Origin: Lentimonas sp. CC4
GTDB lineage: Bacteria; Verrucomicrobiota; Verrucomicrobiia; Opitutales; Coraliomargaritaceae
Direction of reading: 5' to 3'
Assembly: GCF_902728235.1 (NCBI RefSeq)
Contig: NZ_CACVBO010000001.1
Coordinates: 1,614,501-1,678,500, forward strand
DNA: 64,000 bases
This document shows positions 1-8,857 of the stretch, one piece after another (within the stretch, counting starts at the first letter, position 1; each line of letters opens with the position of its first letter). The position numbers and the translations under genes were made by a program. A model generated the notes under the pieces. That model did no database searches. It was given only the letters and a program-made list of their open reading frames with translations, and was not told the DNA's origin.

Positions 1-77
1 CCGAAAATGATTCGGATCGTAAGGGGCAGAGCTATGAATCGCACACCATTGATCTGACTGCGTCGCTTCGCTACTAA
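1..77 (+). CDS. C-terminal fragment of an outer-membrane protein (5' end outside window)
   Basis: An open frame enters from the left edge in frame 3 and stops at TAA 75-77, leaving 24 codons. The last residues alternate polar and hydrophobic (YESHTIDLTASLRY) and end in an aromatic tyrosine, the usual signature of the last strand of an outer-membrane beta-barrel. It lies just upstream of Wza- and Wzc-like genes on the same strand, so it is probably a beta-barrel protein of the same exopolysaccharide locus. Too little is present to name the family. Confidence 0.5.
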   Translation, partial: ENDSDRKGQSYESHTIDLTASLRY

Positions 78-106
78 TCATTCAACCTTTCCCGTTTTTA
101 CGGTCG

Positions 107-133
107 AAATGCCTCTCTATAGAGGCATTTTTT
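107..133 (+). terminator. Rho-independent terminator
   Basis: A perfect 10-bp stem (AAATGCCTCT / AGAGGCATTT) with a 4-nt CTAT loop runs into a T tract. It ends the upstream beta-barrel gene and lies immediately before the Wza-like start, so the export genes may have their own promoter or depend on readthrough. Confidence 0.85.
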
Positions 134-138
134 AATTT

Positions 139-804
139 ATGAAACGTCTAATTACCCTTTTTATCTCATCCCTTATCTTAGGCGCTCTTGCTCTTCTTGG
201 GCAAGATGCTGCACCCAGTTCCGCTTCTTCATCTGATTCTTCGGGGGCAAGTAGTCGTGGTAGTTTTGGTGGTGGTAGCGCGATCGGTATGGTCGTTGGC
301 AATAATTATGTGCTGAAGCCGTCTGATGTGATTCAGATTGAAGTGTATCAGGAGCCAGACCTCGATAAATCGGTTCGAATTGAGGGAGACGGCACTGTTG
401 CTTTAGCGCTAGTTGGTAAGGTGAAAGTTGCGGGTATGACGATCGCGGAGAGTAAATCGCTGATCACTGATTTGTATAATCGTGATTATTTGGTCGATCC
501 GCAGATTTCTGTGCTGGTTGTGTCTTTTTCGCCTAAGGTGATTCATATTCTTGGTTCGGTGAACCGTCCTGGCGTTGTAGAAATACCACCTGATCGTGAT
601 TTGACGTTGACTGAGGCGATGGCGATGGTGAATGGGGTCACTCGTTTGGGGAATCCTAAGGCCATTAAGATCAAGCGAGTGGATAAAGATGGGCATTCTA
701 GGCAGATGGAGGTCAACTTTAGTAAAATCGTCACAGACCCTGATGTTCGGGATATTGTCCTCAAAGAGGGCGATACGATTTGGGTGCCTGAAAGAATTAT
801 CTAG
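139..804 (+). CDS. Polysaccharide biosynthesis/export protein (Wza family)
   Basis: 221-residue periplasmic/outer-membrane exopolysaccharide export protein. It has an N-terminal signal peptide (about 1-21), a Ser/Gly-rich linker (about 27-50), then a poly_export domain (about 57-130, LKPSDVIQIEVYQEPDL) and one SLBB-type ligand-binding domain (about 132-215, starting near VIHILGSVNRPGVVEIP). At this length it corresponds to the short Wza-like proteins with a single SLBB. There is no lipobox cysteine after the signal peptide, unlike E. coli Wza. The next gene, a Wzc-like co-polymerase/kinase, starts 16 nt downstream, so the two are one operon and likely form the trans-envelope export machine. 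Confidence 0.9.
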   Translation: MKRLITLFISSLILGALALLGQDAAPSSASSSDSSGASSRGSFGGGSAIGMVVGNNYVLKPSDVIQIEVYQEPDLDKSVRIEGDGTVALALVGKVKVAGMTIAESKSLITDLYNRDYLVDPQISVLVVSFSPKVIHILGSVNRPGVVEIPPDRDLTLTEAMAMVNGVTRLGNPKAIKIKRVDKDGHSRQMEVNFSKIVTDPDVRDIVLKEGDTIWVPERII

Positions 805-820
805 TTTATAACTAATTTCT

Positions 821-3106
821 ATGAAAAATGATTATGTAAGAGGCGCCCCTGACCTGAATTCTGGTGGTTATGGCGGCGGCGGTTATGGCGGCGGTAGCTA
901 TGGTTATGGCTATGGTAGCGGCTACGGTGATGGTGATTCTTATGGTGGTGGGGGCTATGGCAGTGGCGCACCGCAGCGTTCTTTTAAGGATTATTTCCTG
1001 ATGTTTCGTGAGCGTATCTGGTATCTGATTGTCGCGTTTTTCATCATTTTCTCTGGTTCGATTCTTTATACGTTTAATAAGACTAAGGTGTATACTGCGG
1101 TCGCTATGGTTCAGTTGTTGCGAGACGATCCGACTGCAATGGCATCGATGGAGATAGAGCAGAATCAGATTCGAGGCGCTGAGGATTTGAATACTCAGAT
1201 AAGCGTGCTGAATAGCGGTAAAATTATTCAAGGTGTAGAGCGTCGATTGCAAGATGATGAGCGCGAGCGCTTTATGGCTCCTTATGCAGATGCTCTCAGC
1301 TTATCTGGTCCGCTGTCTCCTGTTGAGATTTTAGGTAAATATCGTAAGGTGATGCCGCAGCGTATGAGTCTGATGATTGGCGTGGCCTACACGCATCCAG
1401 ATCCTGTGATTGCGGCGCGTGTTGCGAATCTCTTTGCGGACGAGTTTATTAATTACAATCTGACGCTGAATATCGATGGTTCGATGAAAGCTGTTGAGGA
1501 TTTGCGTATTCGTGCGGATCAGCAGAAGGAGCGGGTTGAAGAGCTCGAACTGAAGCTGGCTGAATATCGAGAAGACAATAATGCAGTGTCTCTGGACACT
1601 TCTGAGAATATTGCTGGTGCTCAACTTGCGAGTTTGAACGAAATGAAGCTGAGTAATAAGAATGTGTATGATAACTTGGAGACGCGGTGGAATCTGATCG
1701 AGAGTTATCGCCGAGAAGGGAAGGATTTGTGGGAGTTGTCCTTCATTGCTGAGCAGCCACGTGTTTCGAATCTTCTAGAGCGGATCTCTGGAACTAAGAT
1801 TCAAATTTCTTCATTGTCGAAGCGTTACCGTGAGAAGCATCCAGTGATGATTCAGCAGCTACAGACACTGCAAGAGTCTGAGGCAGAGTTGGTGTTCGCG
1901 GTTCAGAATTCTGTGAATAAGATTGGTGCCGCATACGCCGAGTCAAAGAGCAATTTTGAGCTCGCGAGCCAGCGTCTTGCTGAAAAGGAAGCTGAGTTGA
2001 TCGAGTTGAGTAAGACTCGTGTCGAGTATAGCTCGTTGTTGCGTGAGTTGGATGTGCAGCAAGGGTTCTTGCAGGCATTGGTGGCTCGCATGACGCAAGA
2101 AAAAGCTCAGGTGAATTTGAAGAATCCAAATTCTCGTGTGATCGATGAGGCGCTGCCTCCACTGCGTCACTCTTCGCCTAATATTGTGATGAATTTGGCC
2201 GCTGGTCTGTTTGGCGGCGTGGCGGCCGGGGTTGGCTTAATCTTCCTAGTCGCGTTCTTGGATGACCGTGTCAAAAGTGCATTTGATATTGAGGGCACTA
2301 TTGGCCTGCCGATGTTGGGTGTGGTTCCGCGTATTAAGAAGTTGGATTCGAACTCAAAGGCTCAGGCCGTTGCTTCGAATGTTGACCGCCATGTGACAGA
2401 GACTTTCCGCTCAATTCACTCTGCCCTTAAGTTGAATGATGACAGCAAAAATGCGAAGGTCATCGTGACGACCAGCACGGTTCCTGGTGAAGGTAAGTCA
2501 TTTATTAGCTCCAACTTGGCGCTGACATTCGCGAATCATGGTGAGAAAACCTTGCTGCTGGATGGTGACTTGCGCCTTCCGAATGTTGCTCGTTCATTAC
2601 AGCTCGAGAATGAGTTTGGGGTGTTAGATCACATTGAAAAGGATGTGTCGCTGGATGAGGTGATTATCAAGGAGGTGTATCCTAATCTCGATGTGTTGCC
2701 TACTGGTGGTAAGTCGAAGAACCCCACTCAGGTGCTGAATAGTTCCAAGTTTGAGGCTATGTTGGCTGATTTGCGTGATCGTTATGATCGAATTGTGATC
2801 GACTCTCCGCCGCTTGCGGCTGTGAGTGATGCGCTTAACCTGCTGCCTTTGGCTGATGGTGTTATCTATGTGATCAAGTTCAATACCGTGAAGCGTAAGA
2901 CTGCCGTGGTGAATGTTCGCCGCATGTGGGAGTCGAATACGCCTGTATTTGGTGCGATTCTAAATAACATTACTAGTTCGCTGTCGAATTACTACTACTC
3001 CAGCTATTCCGATAAGGCGTATCAGGACTATTATATCCATCAGGATGAGGAATTTGAAGAGGAGCTGGCAGGCTCGGTTGAGCCAGAGATGAGGCCGAAG
3101 GCTTAA
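821..3106 (+). CDS. Wzc-like polysaccharide co-polymerase with BY-type tyrosine kinase domain
   Basis: 761-residue inner-membrane protein that would control exopolysaccharide chain length. Order: a Gly/Tyr-rich cytoplasmic N-terminus (about 15-50), transmembrane helix 1 (about 66-84), a Wzz-type periplasmic domain with long coiled coils, helix 2 (about 455-480), then a cytoplasmic tyrosine kinase with Walker A (STVPGEGKS, about 553-561), Walker A' (LLLDGDLRLP, about 577-586) and Walker B (IVIDSPPLA, near 659). The C-terminus has a cluster of seven tyrosines (about 723-743), the usual autophosphorylation tail. The Gly/Tyr-rich N-terminus is unusual for the family. It is the last gene of the export operon. 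Confidence 0.93.
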   Translation: MKNDYVRGAPDLNSGGYGGGGYGGGSYGYGYGSGYGDGDSYGGGGYGSGAPQRSFKDYFLMFRERIWYLIVAFFIIFSGSILYTFNKTKVYTAVAMVQLLRDDPTAMASMEIEQNQIRGAEDLNTQISVLNSGKIIQGVERRLQDDERERFMAPYADALSLSGPLSPVEILGKYRKVMPQRMSLMIGVAYTHPDPVIAARVANLFADEFINYNLTLNIDGSMKAVEDLRIRADQQKERVEELELKLAEYREDNNAVSLDTSENIAGAQLASLNEMKLSNKNVYDNLETRWNLIESYRREGKDLWELSFIAEQPRVSNLLERISGTKIQISSLSKRYREKHPVMIQQLQTLQESEAELVFAVQNSVNKIGAAYAESKSNFELASQRLAEKEAELIELSKTRVEYSSLLRELDVQQGFLQALVARMTQEKAQVNLKNPNSRVIDEALPPLRHSSPNIVMNLAAGLFGGVAAGVGLIFLVAFLDDRVKSAFDIEGTIGLPMLGVVPRIKKLDSNSKAQAVASNVDRHVTETFRSIHSALKLNDDSKNAKVIVTTSTVPGEGKSFISSNLALTFANHGEKTLLLDGDLRLPNVARSLQLENEFGVLDHIEKDVSLDEVIIKEVYPNLDVLPTGGKSKNPTQVLNSSKFEAMLADLRDRYDRIVIDSPPLAAVSDALNLLPLADGVIYVIKFNTVKRKTAVVNVRRMWESNTPVFGAILNNITSSLSNYYYSSYSDKAYQDYYIHQDEEFEEELAGSVEPEMRPKA

Positions 3107-3133
3107 GCGGCTTGAATCAGTTTAATTTGCAAC

Positions 3134-3163
3134 AAGACCCGCCAAGTTTGGCGGGTCTTTTTT
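3134..3163 (+). terminator. Rho-independent terminator of the export operon
   Basis: Near-perfect hairpin (AAGACCCGCCAA / TTGGCGGGTCTT) with a very small loop, followed by a run of T. It lies 28 nt after the Wzc-like stop codon and before the convergent tsaC/sua5 gene. Confidence 0.9.
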
Positions 3164-3182
3164 GTTGAGAATATTCAGGATT

Positions 3183-4187
3183 CTAGGCTCCAAATTTTGC
3201 GGCAGCTCTGCACAGGCGATCGTTAATGGCTTGCCCGAGCCCGATGTGATCGGCTTGTTCGATCCACATTTGCTCAAAATTCTGCTGATCGAGTCGTTGG
3301 ATTAATTCGAATAGATTGTGGGCAATGTCGTTGAGGTCACCACTCTCGGAGAGCCAGAAGATATTCGGCTGACCTGTGTGCCACTCTGGCTTCTTGTTGG
3401 CGATGAGTGCAATTGAGCGGGAAGGGGCCGTGTTGCATGTGATCGCTTGGCCGTGTGGCAGTAGGGTCACTCTGGTGTTGGGGCTGTAGTGTTTGGTTAG
3501 AAGTCCTGGTGCGCTTTGAGCGCTGCCATCATCGCTTGTGGCTGTTTTTGTGGCGACTTGCACGTTGAGTGTCTCGTTGATTTGTGCCTCGGTGATTGGG
3601 CCGTGCCGGAGGATGATCGGTGCTTTGGGGGTGCGCAGGTCTATGATCGTTGATTCGAGGCCATAGGCGCATGAACCGCCATCGAGCACTGCTTGGATGC
3701 GGCTGCCTAGGGTATGTGCAACATGGTTTGCTAGTGTGGGGCTGACGTATCCGAATGGGTTAGCGCTCGGTGCCGCTAGTGGAAAGTCCAGTCGCTCTAG
3801 GATGCTGCGAAATGTGGGGTGCTGTGGCACGCGGATTGCGACACTGGGTAAGCCTGCGGTTACGATGTCGGGAATACTGCCTTTTTTCGGCACTACCATT
3901 GTTAGTGGTCCAGGCCAGAAGGCGGCTGCGAGTTCGCGAACGCTGTCGCTTGATTCGATGTGGATCTCTGCGTCCTCTAGGTTGCTGAAGTGCACTATGA
4001 GTGGATCGATGAGTGGGCGGCCTTTGACGTCAAAAATTTTTCGAACGCTGGCCTCGTTGAGTGCATTGCCTGCGAGGCCATAGACTGTTTCGGTGGGCAT
4101 ACCAACGACTTCGCCTGACCGTAGCAGTTCTGCGCAGAGGTCTAGGTTCGCTGTGTTCGTTTCGAGGACTTTGCTACTGTGATCCAT
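3183..4187 (-). CDS. L-threonylcarbamoyladenylate synthase (Sua5/YrdC long form)
   Basis: 334 residues. Sua5-type enzymes make threonylcarbamoyl-AMP from threonine, bicarbonate and ATP, the first step of the t6A37 modification of ANN-decoding tRNAs. The N-terminal YrdC domain spans about 10-200 (GEVVGMPTETVYGLAGNA, RVPQHP, PLAAPSANPFG, ESTIIDLRTP). A C-terminal Sua5 domain follows (about 215-330), so this is the two-domain Sua5 type and not the short TsaC. It lies downstream of rpsR on the same strand but behind a terminator, so it may be transcribed separately. Confidence 0.93.
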   Translation of the reverse strand: MDHSSKVLETNTANLDLCAELLRSGEVVGMPTETVYGLAGNALNEASVRKIFDVKGRPLIDPLIVHFSNLEDAEIHIESSDSVRELAAAFWPGPLTMVVPKKGSIPDIVTAGLPSVAIRVPQHPTFRSILERLDFPLAAPSANPFGYVSPTLANHVAHTLGSRIQAVLDGGSCAYGLESTIIDLRTPKAPIILRHGPITEAQINETLNVQVATKTATSDDGSAQSAPGLLTKHYSPNTRVTLLPHGQAITCNTAPSRSIALIANKKPEWHTGQPNIFWLSESGDLNDIAHNLFELIQRLDQQNFEQMWIEQADHIGLGQAINDRLCRAAAKFGA

Positions 4188-4209
4188 TATTTTCGAGAGA
4201 TGCGGATAT

Positions 4210-4240
4210 AAAAAATCCTTCCCTGATTAGAGGAAGGATT
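4210..4240 (-). terminator. Rho-independent terminator after rpsR
   Basis: Read on the minus strand, AATCCTTCC and GGAAGGATT form a 9-bp stem with a 9-nt loop followed by a run of T (A-run 4210-4215 on the plus strand). It sits 27 nt after the rpsR stop codon and ahead of the tsaC/sua5 start. Confidence 0.85.
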
Positions 4241-4266
4241 GGAAATTCCTATATTCGTGACGCAGC

Positions 4267-4464
4267 TTACTGCATTGTCAGCATGTTACGACCCTGCTTG
4301 ATGAGTTTCGTGACGCGACGCTGATGTTTTGCGGAAAGGCCTGTGTCTTTACGTGGAAGGATCTTGCCCGTTTCGGTGACGAAGCGGGAGAGTTGCTCTA
4401 CATCGTTGAACGTGTAGTCCATCGGGTTGCGAGAGCGATTGAGTTTCTTGGTGTCTGTGCTCAT
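4267..4464 (-). CDS. rpsR: 30S ribosomal protein bS18
   Basis: 65 residues, the short form of bS18. The core motif is present: [20 protein letters not shown], then [19 protein letters not shown], matching the usual IDYKD...L..F....GKI.PRR.TG....QR..T pattern. It binds 16S rRNA together with bS6 in the platform of the small subunit. It stands alone between recQ and tsaC/sua5 and is not next to rpsF or rplI, the common partners in other bacteria. It has its own terminator. Confidence 0.93.
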   Translation of the reverse strand: MSTDTKKLNRSRNPMDYTFNDVEQLSRFVTETGKILPRKDTGLSAKHQRRVTKLIKQGRNMLTMQ

Positions 4465-4563
4465 GAAGCGAAGGAAAGTAGGTGTTCCTTCGGAGGGTGC
4501 AAGTAAAATTTTCGTTCTTTTGTGGTGGCTTTGTTTGAGTTTAACATGCTCTTAATGAGTTGT

Positions 4564-6681
4564 TTAGGTCTGAGATCTGATGACTTTAAGAAACTCGGGG
4601 AGGACTGATTTTAATTTAGCAGGGCCAATTCCTTTGATTTCGAGTGCTTCTGTCTCGTTTTTCGGTTTTTTATTGGCGAGTTCTACGAGCACTGAATTCG
4701 GAAAGACGGTAAAAGCGGGCTTGCCATTTTTGGCGGCCATTTTTGCGCGATGTCCGACGAGCAGGCCGTATAGGCGACGATCTAGTATGCCTCCAGGTTC
4801 CGCGCCTTTGCGCTTAGGCAGGGCGCTTGTTTTTTGGGTAATTGCGCCAGCGGTGCGCTCAGGAAGGTCAAGGTCGATCTTTTCTGCGCCTCGCATCACA
4901 CGGGCTCCTTTTGGAGTCAATTGTAGGAGCGGGTAGTTGCTTTCAGTGATGACTTGGACGAGGCCGGCTCGTTCCAGGCATTGGAAGAGGGCATCGACAT
5001 AGGCGCTGCCTTCTCTCTTTAGGATGCCATGCGTTGAGAGCTCGTCCAATCCGTTGTCTCGAATGGCAGCGCTTTGGCTGCCGAGGAGGCATTGTATGAT
5101 TTTTCGTTTACCAAAACGTGGAGACCATTCGTCTGAGCTTAGTTTGTGGCTCATGCGGGCGACGCCGCTCAGTGCTTTTTGCACTAGCGTGAATTCATCT
5201 TTACTCGGCGCGCGGGCGGCTCGGTTTTTTGCTTGTTTGCAATTGTCGCAACGCTTGCAGTCTTCGCCGTTTCGTTCGCCAAAATAGTCTAAAATCCACT
5301 TCTGGCGGCAGCTTTGTGCGTAGGAGAAGTTGATGACTGTTTTTAGTCGCTCTTCATCGCGAGCGGCTTTCATTGCCAATGCTTCGCCGTCTATCGGTAG
5401 GCTGTTGCCGCTTTGCCCCAGTTGTTTGATTCGTGTGCCTTTTAGGCGTTTGCCGGGGATGTCGAAGCGCTCTATCCAGCCTTGGCGGGAGAGGACGGAT
5501 ATGGCGGTGCTGACTGCCATGGGGTTGACTTTGCGGCCGATTCGGTCGCATAGGTCGTCGACGGGAAGGCGCACTTCGTGGAGCTGGTCGCTTTCTGCGC
5601 AGAGTAAGTCGAAGACTTCGGCTATCAGAGCCTTGCCGGGATTCGCTCCGTCGATGAAGAAGTCTTGAACGCGTTTATCTGCATAGGAAAAGAGCATCTC
5701 GCAGACTGAGGGCTTGCCGTCGCGTCCTGCGCGGCCGCCTTCTTGGTAATAAGCTTCGACGCTGCCGGGCATTTCGTAGTGGCAGACGAAGCGGATATCG
5801 GAGCGGTCAATTCCCATGCCGAAGGCATTCGTGGCGACGACGATGTTGGCTCCGCCATTCATGAAGCGCTCTTGAGCTGCGGTGCGATCGCGATCGGACA
5901 GGCCGCCGTGATAGCGGATGACGGAATTACTTAAATGCTCAATTTTGCCAGCGACGGCATCGACGGATTTTCGTGTCGCGCAATATATGATACCGGTGGT
6001 GTGTTGTTTGATAAGTGCTTGTAGTGCTTGTAGTTTGTCATGGTCGGAGTTGGTTTGTCGCACTTTAAAGCTTAAGTTGTCTCGTGAAAACCCCGCGACG
6101 AACTCAGATGGCTCGTGCATCTCGAGGCTCTTTTTGATGTCAAGCTGCACGTCGGGTGTCGCTGTCGCTGTTAATGCGATGCAGGGCGGGTTGCCTATGG
6201 CTTTACGCGCTTCGCCCAAGCGCATGTAGTCTGGGCGGAAATCGTGTCCCCACTGCGATAGGCAGTGCGCCTCATCGATCGCGAAGAGGCTGATGGCGTC
6301 TTTGGGGAGCGCGTTGAGGAATGATTGTGAGCGAAAGCGCTCGGGGGCAACGTAAACGAGTTTTAGGGTGCGGTTGCGAATTGCGTCTAGGGTTTCTCGC
6401 TGCTGCTCCAGAGTTTGAGAGCTGTTGAGTAGGCCGGCAGGCAAGCCGCGGGCTTGGAGCGCATCGACCTGATCCTTCATCAGTGCGATCAGGGGTGATA
6501 CGACGAGGGTCACTCCTGAGAGTAGGAGTGCAGGTAGTTGAAAGCAGAGACTCTTGCCGCCGCCTGTTGGCATGACGACGAGTGTGTCTTTCTTGTCTAG
6601 CACTGCGCGTATGATATCGCCTTGTGGTGCCCTGAATGCGGGCATTCCGAAATATTTCTGCAGTGCGTCTTCTGGAGTCAT
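4564..6681 (-). CDS. recQ: ATP-dependent DNA helicase RecQ
   Basis: 705 residues, superfamily 2 3'-5' DNA helicase. Walker A is MPTGGGKS (37-44) and the DEAH box is DEAHC (136-140). The helicase C domain has the conserved ATNAFGMGIDRSDIRFVCHY and GGRAGRDG segments. A RecQ zinc-binding region near 445-475 carries CRQKWILDYFGE and CKRCDNC cysteines, then a winged-helix RQC region and a C-terminal HRDC domain (about 630-705, ending GIGPAKLKSVLPEFLKVI). All hallmark modules are present and the length is near that of E. coli-type RecQ with an extended linker. The rpsR gene follows about 100 nt downstream on the same strand. Confidence 0.95.
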   Translation of the reverse strand: MTPEDALQKYFGMPAFRAPQGDIIRAVLDKKDTLVVMPTGGGKSLCFQLPALLLSGVTLVVSPLIALMKDQVDALQARGLPAGLLNSSQTLEQQRETLDAIRNRTLKLVYVAPERFRSQSFLNALPKDAISLFAIDEAHCLSQWGHDFRPDYMRLGEARKAIGNPPCIALTATATPDVQLDIKKSLEMHEPSEFVAGFSRDNLSFKVRQTNSDHDKLQALQALIKQHTTGIIYCATRKSVDAVAGKIEHLSNSVIRYHGGLSDRDRTAAQERFMNGGANIVVATNAFGMGIDRSDIRFVCHYEMPGSVEAYYQEGGRAGRDGKPSVCEMLFSYADKRVQDFFIDGANPGKALIAEVFDLLCAESDQLHEVRLPVDDLCDRIGRKVNPMAVSTAISVLSRQGWIERFDIPGKRLKGTRIKQLGQSGNSLPIDGEALAMKAARDEERLKTVINFSYAQSCRQKWILDYFGERNGEDCKRCDNCKQAKNRAARAPSKDEFTLVQKALSGVARMSHKLSSDEWSPRFGKRKIIQCLLGSQSAAIRDNGLDELSTHGILKREGSAYVDALFQCLERAGLVQVITESNYPLLQLTPKGARVMRGAEKIDLDLPERTAGAITQKTSALPKRKGAEPGGILDRRLYGLLVGHRAKMAAKNGKPAFTVFPNSVLVELANKKPKNETEALEIKGIGPAKLKSVLPEFLKVIRSQT

Positions 6682-6785
6682 TGCTAGTTGACTGTGCGAA
6701 TGTTCACTAGAATGCCAAGTCTAAGGTTTACTTATATCTGTGCTTGATCGTTTGCGCAGGGGACCTAGGTTTTTGCGCTTAGCTG

Positions 6786-6857
6786 GTCCCTGTAGTTCAA
6801 TGGATAGAACAACTGTTTCCTAAATAGTCGATCTGGGTTCGATTCCCAGCGGGGATA
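6786..6857 (+). tRNA. tRNA-Arg (anticodon CCU)
   Basis: A 72-nt cloverleaf can be drawn: acceptor GTCCCTG with CGGGGAT (two wobble pairs), D stem GTTC/GAAC, anticodon stem ACTGT/ATAGT around the loop TTCCTAA (anticodon CCT), a 4-nt variable loop, and T arm CTGGG-TTCGATT-CCCAG. The discriminator is A and no CCA is encoded. It reads AGG codons. Confidence 0.92.
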
Positions 6858-6935
6858 CTGGCATCTGCCTCGCTTAGCGCTGTGTCATATTACACTAGCG
6901 CGTGAGTTGGCTGAATTTCGCCCGGTTTCGTGTTT

Positions 6936-8084
6936 TTAAGCGACAACACTGGAGAGCTGGAAGATCGGTAGGAACATGGCCATGACGATGCCGCCGATGA
7001 CTACCCCCAGGAAGCAGATCAATAGTGGCTCCATTAGCGATGTGAGGGCGGCGACTAGCGTATCGATTTCGTTGTCATAAAAGTCGGCGACTTTGACGAG
7101 CATGCCGTCGACGTTACCTGTTTGCTCGCCTGCGCGGGTCATGTGTTTGACGGTCGGCGGGAAGTAGGGGTCGATTGCGAGCACTTCAGAGACCTGGCCG
7201 CCTTGGCTGATGTGCTTCGAGATTTCCTTACAGGCGGCTTCGATATAGGTGTTGTCGGAGGCTCTGCTGACAATTTCTAGGGTGCGTAGAATTGGCACTC
7301 CTGCTCGCATTAGGATGGCGTAGGTGCGGCAAAAGCGCGAGAGGCTAACTTTGCGGACTAGCTCGCCAACGACTGGAAGCTTGAGGAGTGTTTGATCCTT
7401 GATTCGTCGCCCCTTCGGGGTCGCGACAAAGCGTTTGAGTCCCCAGATGAATCCAGCAATGCCTGCAATTAGGAAAATGATGTAGGACCTGAGGAATGCG
7501 CTCAGGTCGATGAGGATCTGGGTTGGTTTGGGAAGCTCTGCTCCGAAGTCGCTGAACATTTCAGCGAAGACGGGAATGACGAAGATGAGTAGGACGTTCA
7601 CCAAACCAACTGCTAGGGCGATGACGGCGATCGGATAGGTCATTGCTCCTTTGATCTGCTTGACCAGTTTGACGGTCTCTTCGAAGTAAGCCGAAGTCTT
7701 GTCAAGGATCTCGGCCAGTCCGCCACTGGCTTCACCTGCCTCGACCATTGAAATGAAGAGATTAGGGAAGGCTTTAGGGTAGGCGGCGCACGACTCGGAA
7801 AAGGACTTGCCCGCAGAGACCTCTGTGCGGACGTTGCGGATGATGACTTGGAACACTGGATTTTCTGTCTGATCTTCGAGTGCCTCGAGTGCGGTGACGA
7901 GTGGCAAGCCTGCTTCTAGCATGGCTGCGAGTTGTTGGGTGAAGACCGTGAGCTCCTGTAGCTTGATCTTTTTACGTGGTGCTTGCTTCTCGTAGGCCTT
8001 GCGCTTGGCGATCCGTTGTCCTTCAGCAAAGCTGACTTTTTTTTTCTTTGTAGAGTTGAGTGCCGAGGGGGTGAGAGTAGCCAT
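6936..8084 (-). CDS. Type II secretion system F family / PilC-like inner-membrane protein
   Basis: 382 residues. Two T2SSF repeats (about 45-170 and 248-370) each contain the helical motif seen in GspF/PilC (LTVFTQQLAAMLEAGLPLVTALEAL; LSRFCRTYAILMRAGVPILRTLEI), with membrane segments near 150-205 and at the C-terminus (LTSLMEPLLICFLGVVIGGIVMAMFLPIF). Such proteins form the platform of type IV pili or type II secretion machines. No other pilus or secretion gene is adjacent, so it is an isolated component whose partner ATPase and pilins must lie elsewhere. Confidence 0.9.
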   Translation of the reverse strand: MATLTPSALNSTKKKKVSFAEGQRIAKRKAYEKQAPRKKIKLQELTVFTQQLAAMLEAGLPLVTALEALEDQTENPVFQVIIRNVRTEVSAGKSFSESCAAYPKAFPNLFISMVEAGEASGGLAEILDKTSAYFEETVKLVKQIKGAMTYPIAVIALAVGLVNVLLIFVIPVFAEMFSDFGAELPKPTQILIDLSAFLRSYIIFLIAGIAGFIWGLKRFVATPKGRRIKDQTLLKLPVVGELVRKVSLSRFCRTYAILMRAGVPILRTLEIVSRASDNTYIEAACKEISKHISQGGQVSEVLAIDPYFPPTVKHMTRAGEQTGNVDGMLVKVADFYDNEIDTLVAALTSLMEPLLICFLGVVIGGIVMAMFLPIFQLSSVVA

Positions 8085-8257
8085 AGTGTTCAGTCTGAAA
8101 ATGATTAGTTTGGGTATCTTTCTATGATATCTATGCTACTTGCAAGTATTCGGATTGGGAAAGTGCTTTTTTTTGATGTTTTTGACGGCGTCTCAGGTGT
8201 TTGCCTTAGTTTGTCTGAGAATAATTGTCATAAAAATCTACTAGATCATGCCTTGAC

Positions 8258-8293
8258 AGCGGAGGGATCAGAGGTTTTTCTCCTCCGCTTTTC
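8258..8293 (+). promoter_or_regulatory. Leader hairpin upstream of rpmH, possible attenuator
   Basis: AGCGGAGGG pairs with TCCTCCGCT (9 bp, one GU, 14-nt loop) followed directly by a short T tract, 24 nt before the bL34 start codon. The shape is that of a weak intrinsic terminator within a ribosomal-protein leader. A TTGACA hexamer at 8253-8258 precedes it, but I see no convincing -10 box, so the promoter position is uncertain. Confidence 0.4.
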
Positions 8294-8316
8294 TCCAATT
8301 TTCACAGGATAATATC

Positions 8317-8457
8317 ATGGGACCAACATACAGACCTTCAAAACTTAGACGCGCTCGCAAATTTGGCTTTCGCGCACGTAATGCAACTCGCGGTGGCCGT
8401 AAGGTTCTTGCCGCTCGCCGAGCTAAGGGGCGTCACAGCCTATCCGCTTCCGTCTAA
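8317..8457 (+). CDS. rpmH: 50S ribosomal protein bL34
   Basis: 46 residues beginning [19 protein letters not shown] and containing the conserved GFRAR...[13 protein letters not shown] core of bL34, ending LSASV. An overlapping longer frame on the same strand is a shadow. It heads the classic rpmH-rnpA-yidD-yidC cluster; rnpA starts 27 nt downstream. The ATG is placed by similarity to the family's M-[KR]-x-T-[YF]-[QR]-P-S start. Confidence 0.95.
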   Translation: MGPTYRPSKLRRARKFGFRARNATRGGRKVLAARRAKGRHSLSASV

Positions 8458-8484
8458 GACGGAGCGCAATGAGGTCACGGAGCC

Positions 8485-8856
8485 ATGGGCATCCCGACTT
8501 CTAAGCGTTTGCGCAAGCCGCGCGAATTTCAAGAGGTCCGCAATGAGGGTAAACGTATCCTTTGCGGACCTTTTATTTTTCAGTGCCGTCAACTCGACTC
8601 GGAGGAGAAATGCTCGCGCCGATTAGGCGTGATCGCCTCTCGCCGCGTGGGGAATGCGGTAAAGCGGAACTTGGGCAAGCGAACTTTTCGCGAGCTATTT
8701 CGTCAGCATGAATTAGCGCTTCCAGTTGGCAGTGATGTCGTGATCGTGCTTCGGTCGAGTTTTGATCGTCACAGTTTCAGTGATCTAGAGTCTCGTTATT
8801 TACGAGCGTGTGCGACTATGACGAAGGAGGCGCAGGCAAAATTGGCTGATCAATAA
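8485..8856 (+). CDS. rnpA: Ribonuclease P protein component
   Basis: 123 residues. RnpA is the basic protein subunit that, with RNase P RNA, removes tRNA 5' leaders. The RNR signature is clear (ASRRVGNAVKRNLGKRTFRE), preceded by the N-terminal LRKPREFQEVRNEGKR segment that contacts the pre-tRNA leader. Length is normal for the family. It lies between rpmH and yidD, the standard order. Confidence 0.95.
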   Translation: MGIPTSKRLRKPREFQEVRNEGKRILCGPFIFQCRQLDSEEKCSRRLGVIASRRVGNAVKRNLGKRTFRELFRQHELALPVGSDVVIVLRSSFDRHSFSDLESRYLRACATMTKEAQAKLADQ

Positions 8857-8857
8857 G

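Noticed and set aside
812-1252. Minus-strand frame opposite the start of the Wzc-like gene
   Set aside because: It is a shadow created by the Gly/Tyr-rich codons on the plus strand and gives an Ile/Thr/Ala low-complexity product.
8085-8316. Replication origin next to rpmH
   Set aside because: rpmH-rnpA is often near dnaA/oriC, but there is no dnaA or dnaN, no cluster of DnaA boxes and no AT-rich unwinding element in this gap.
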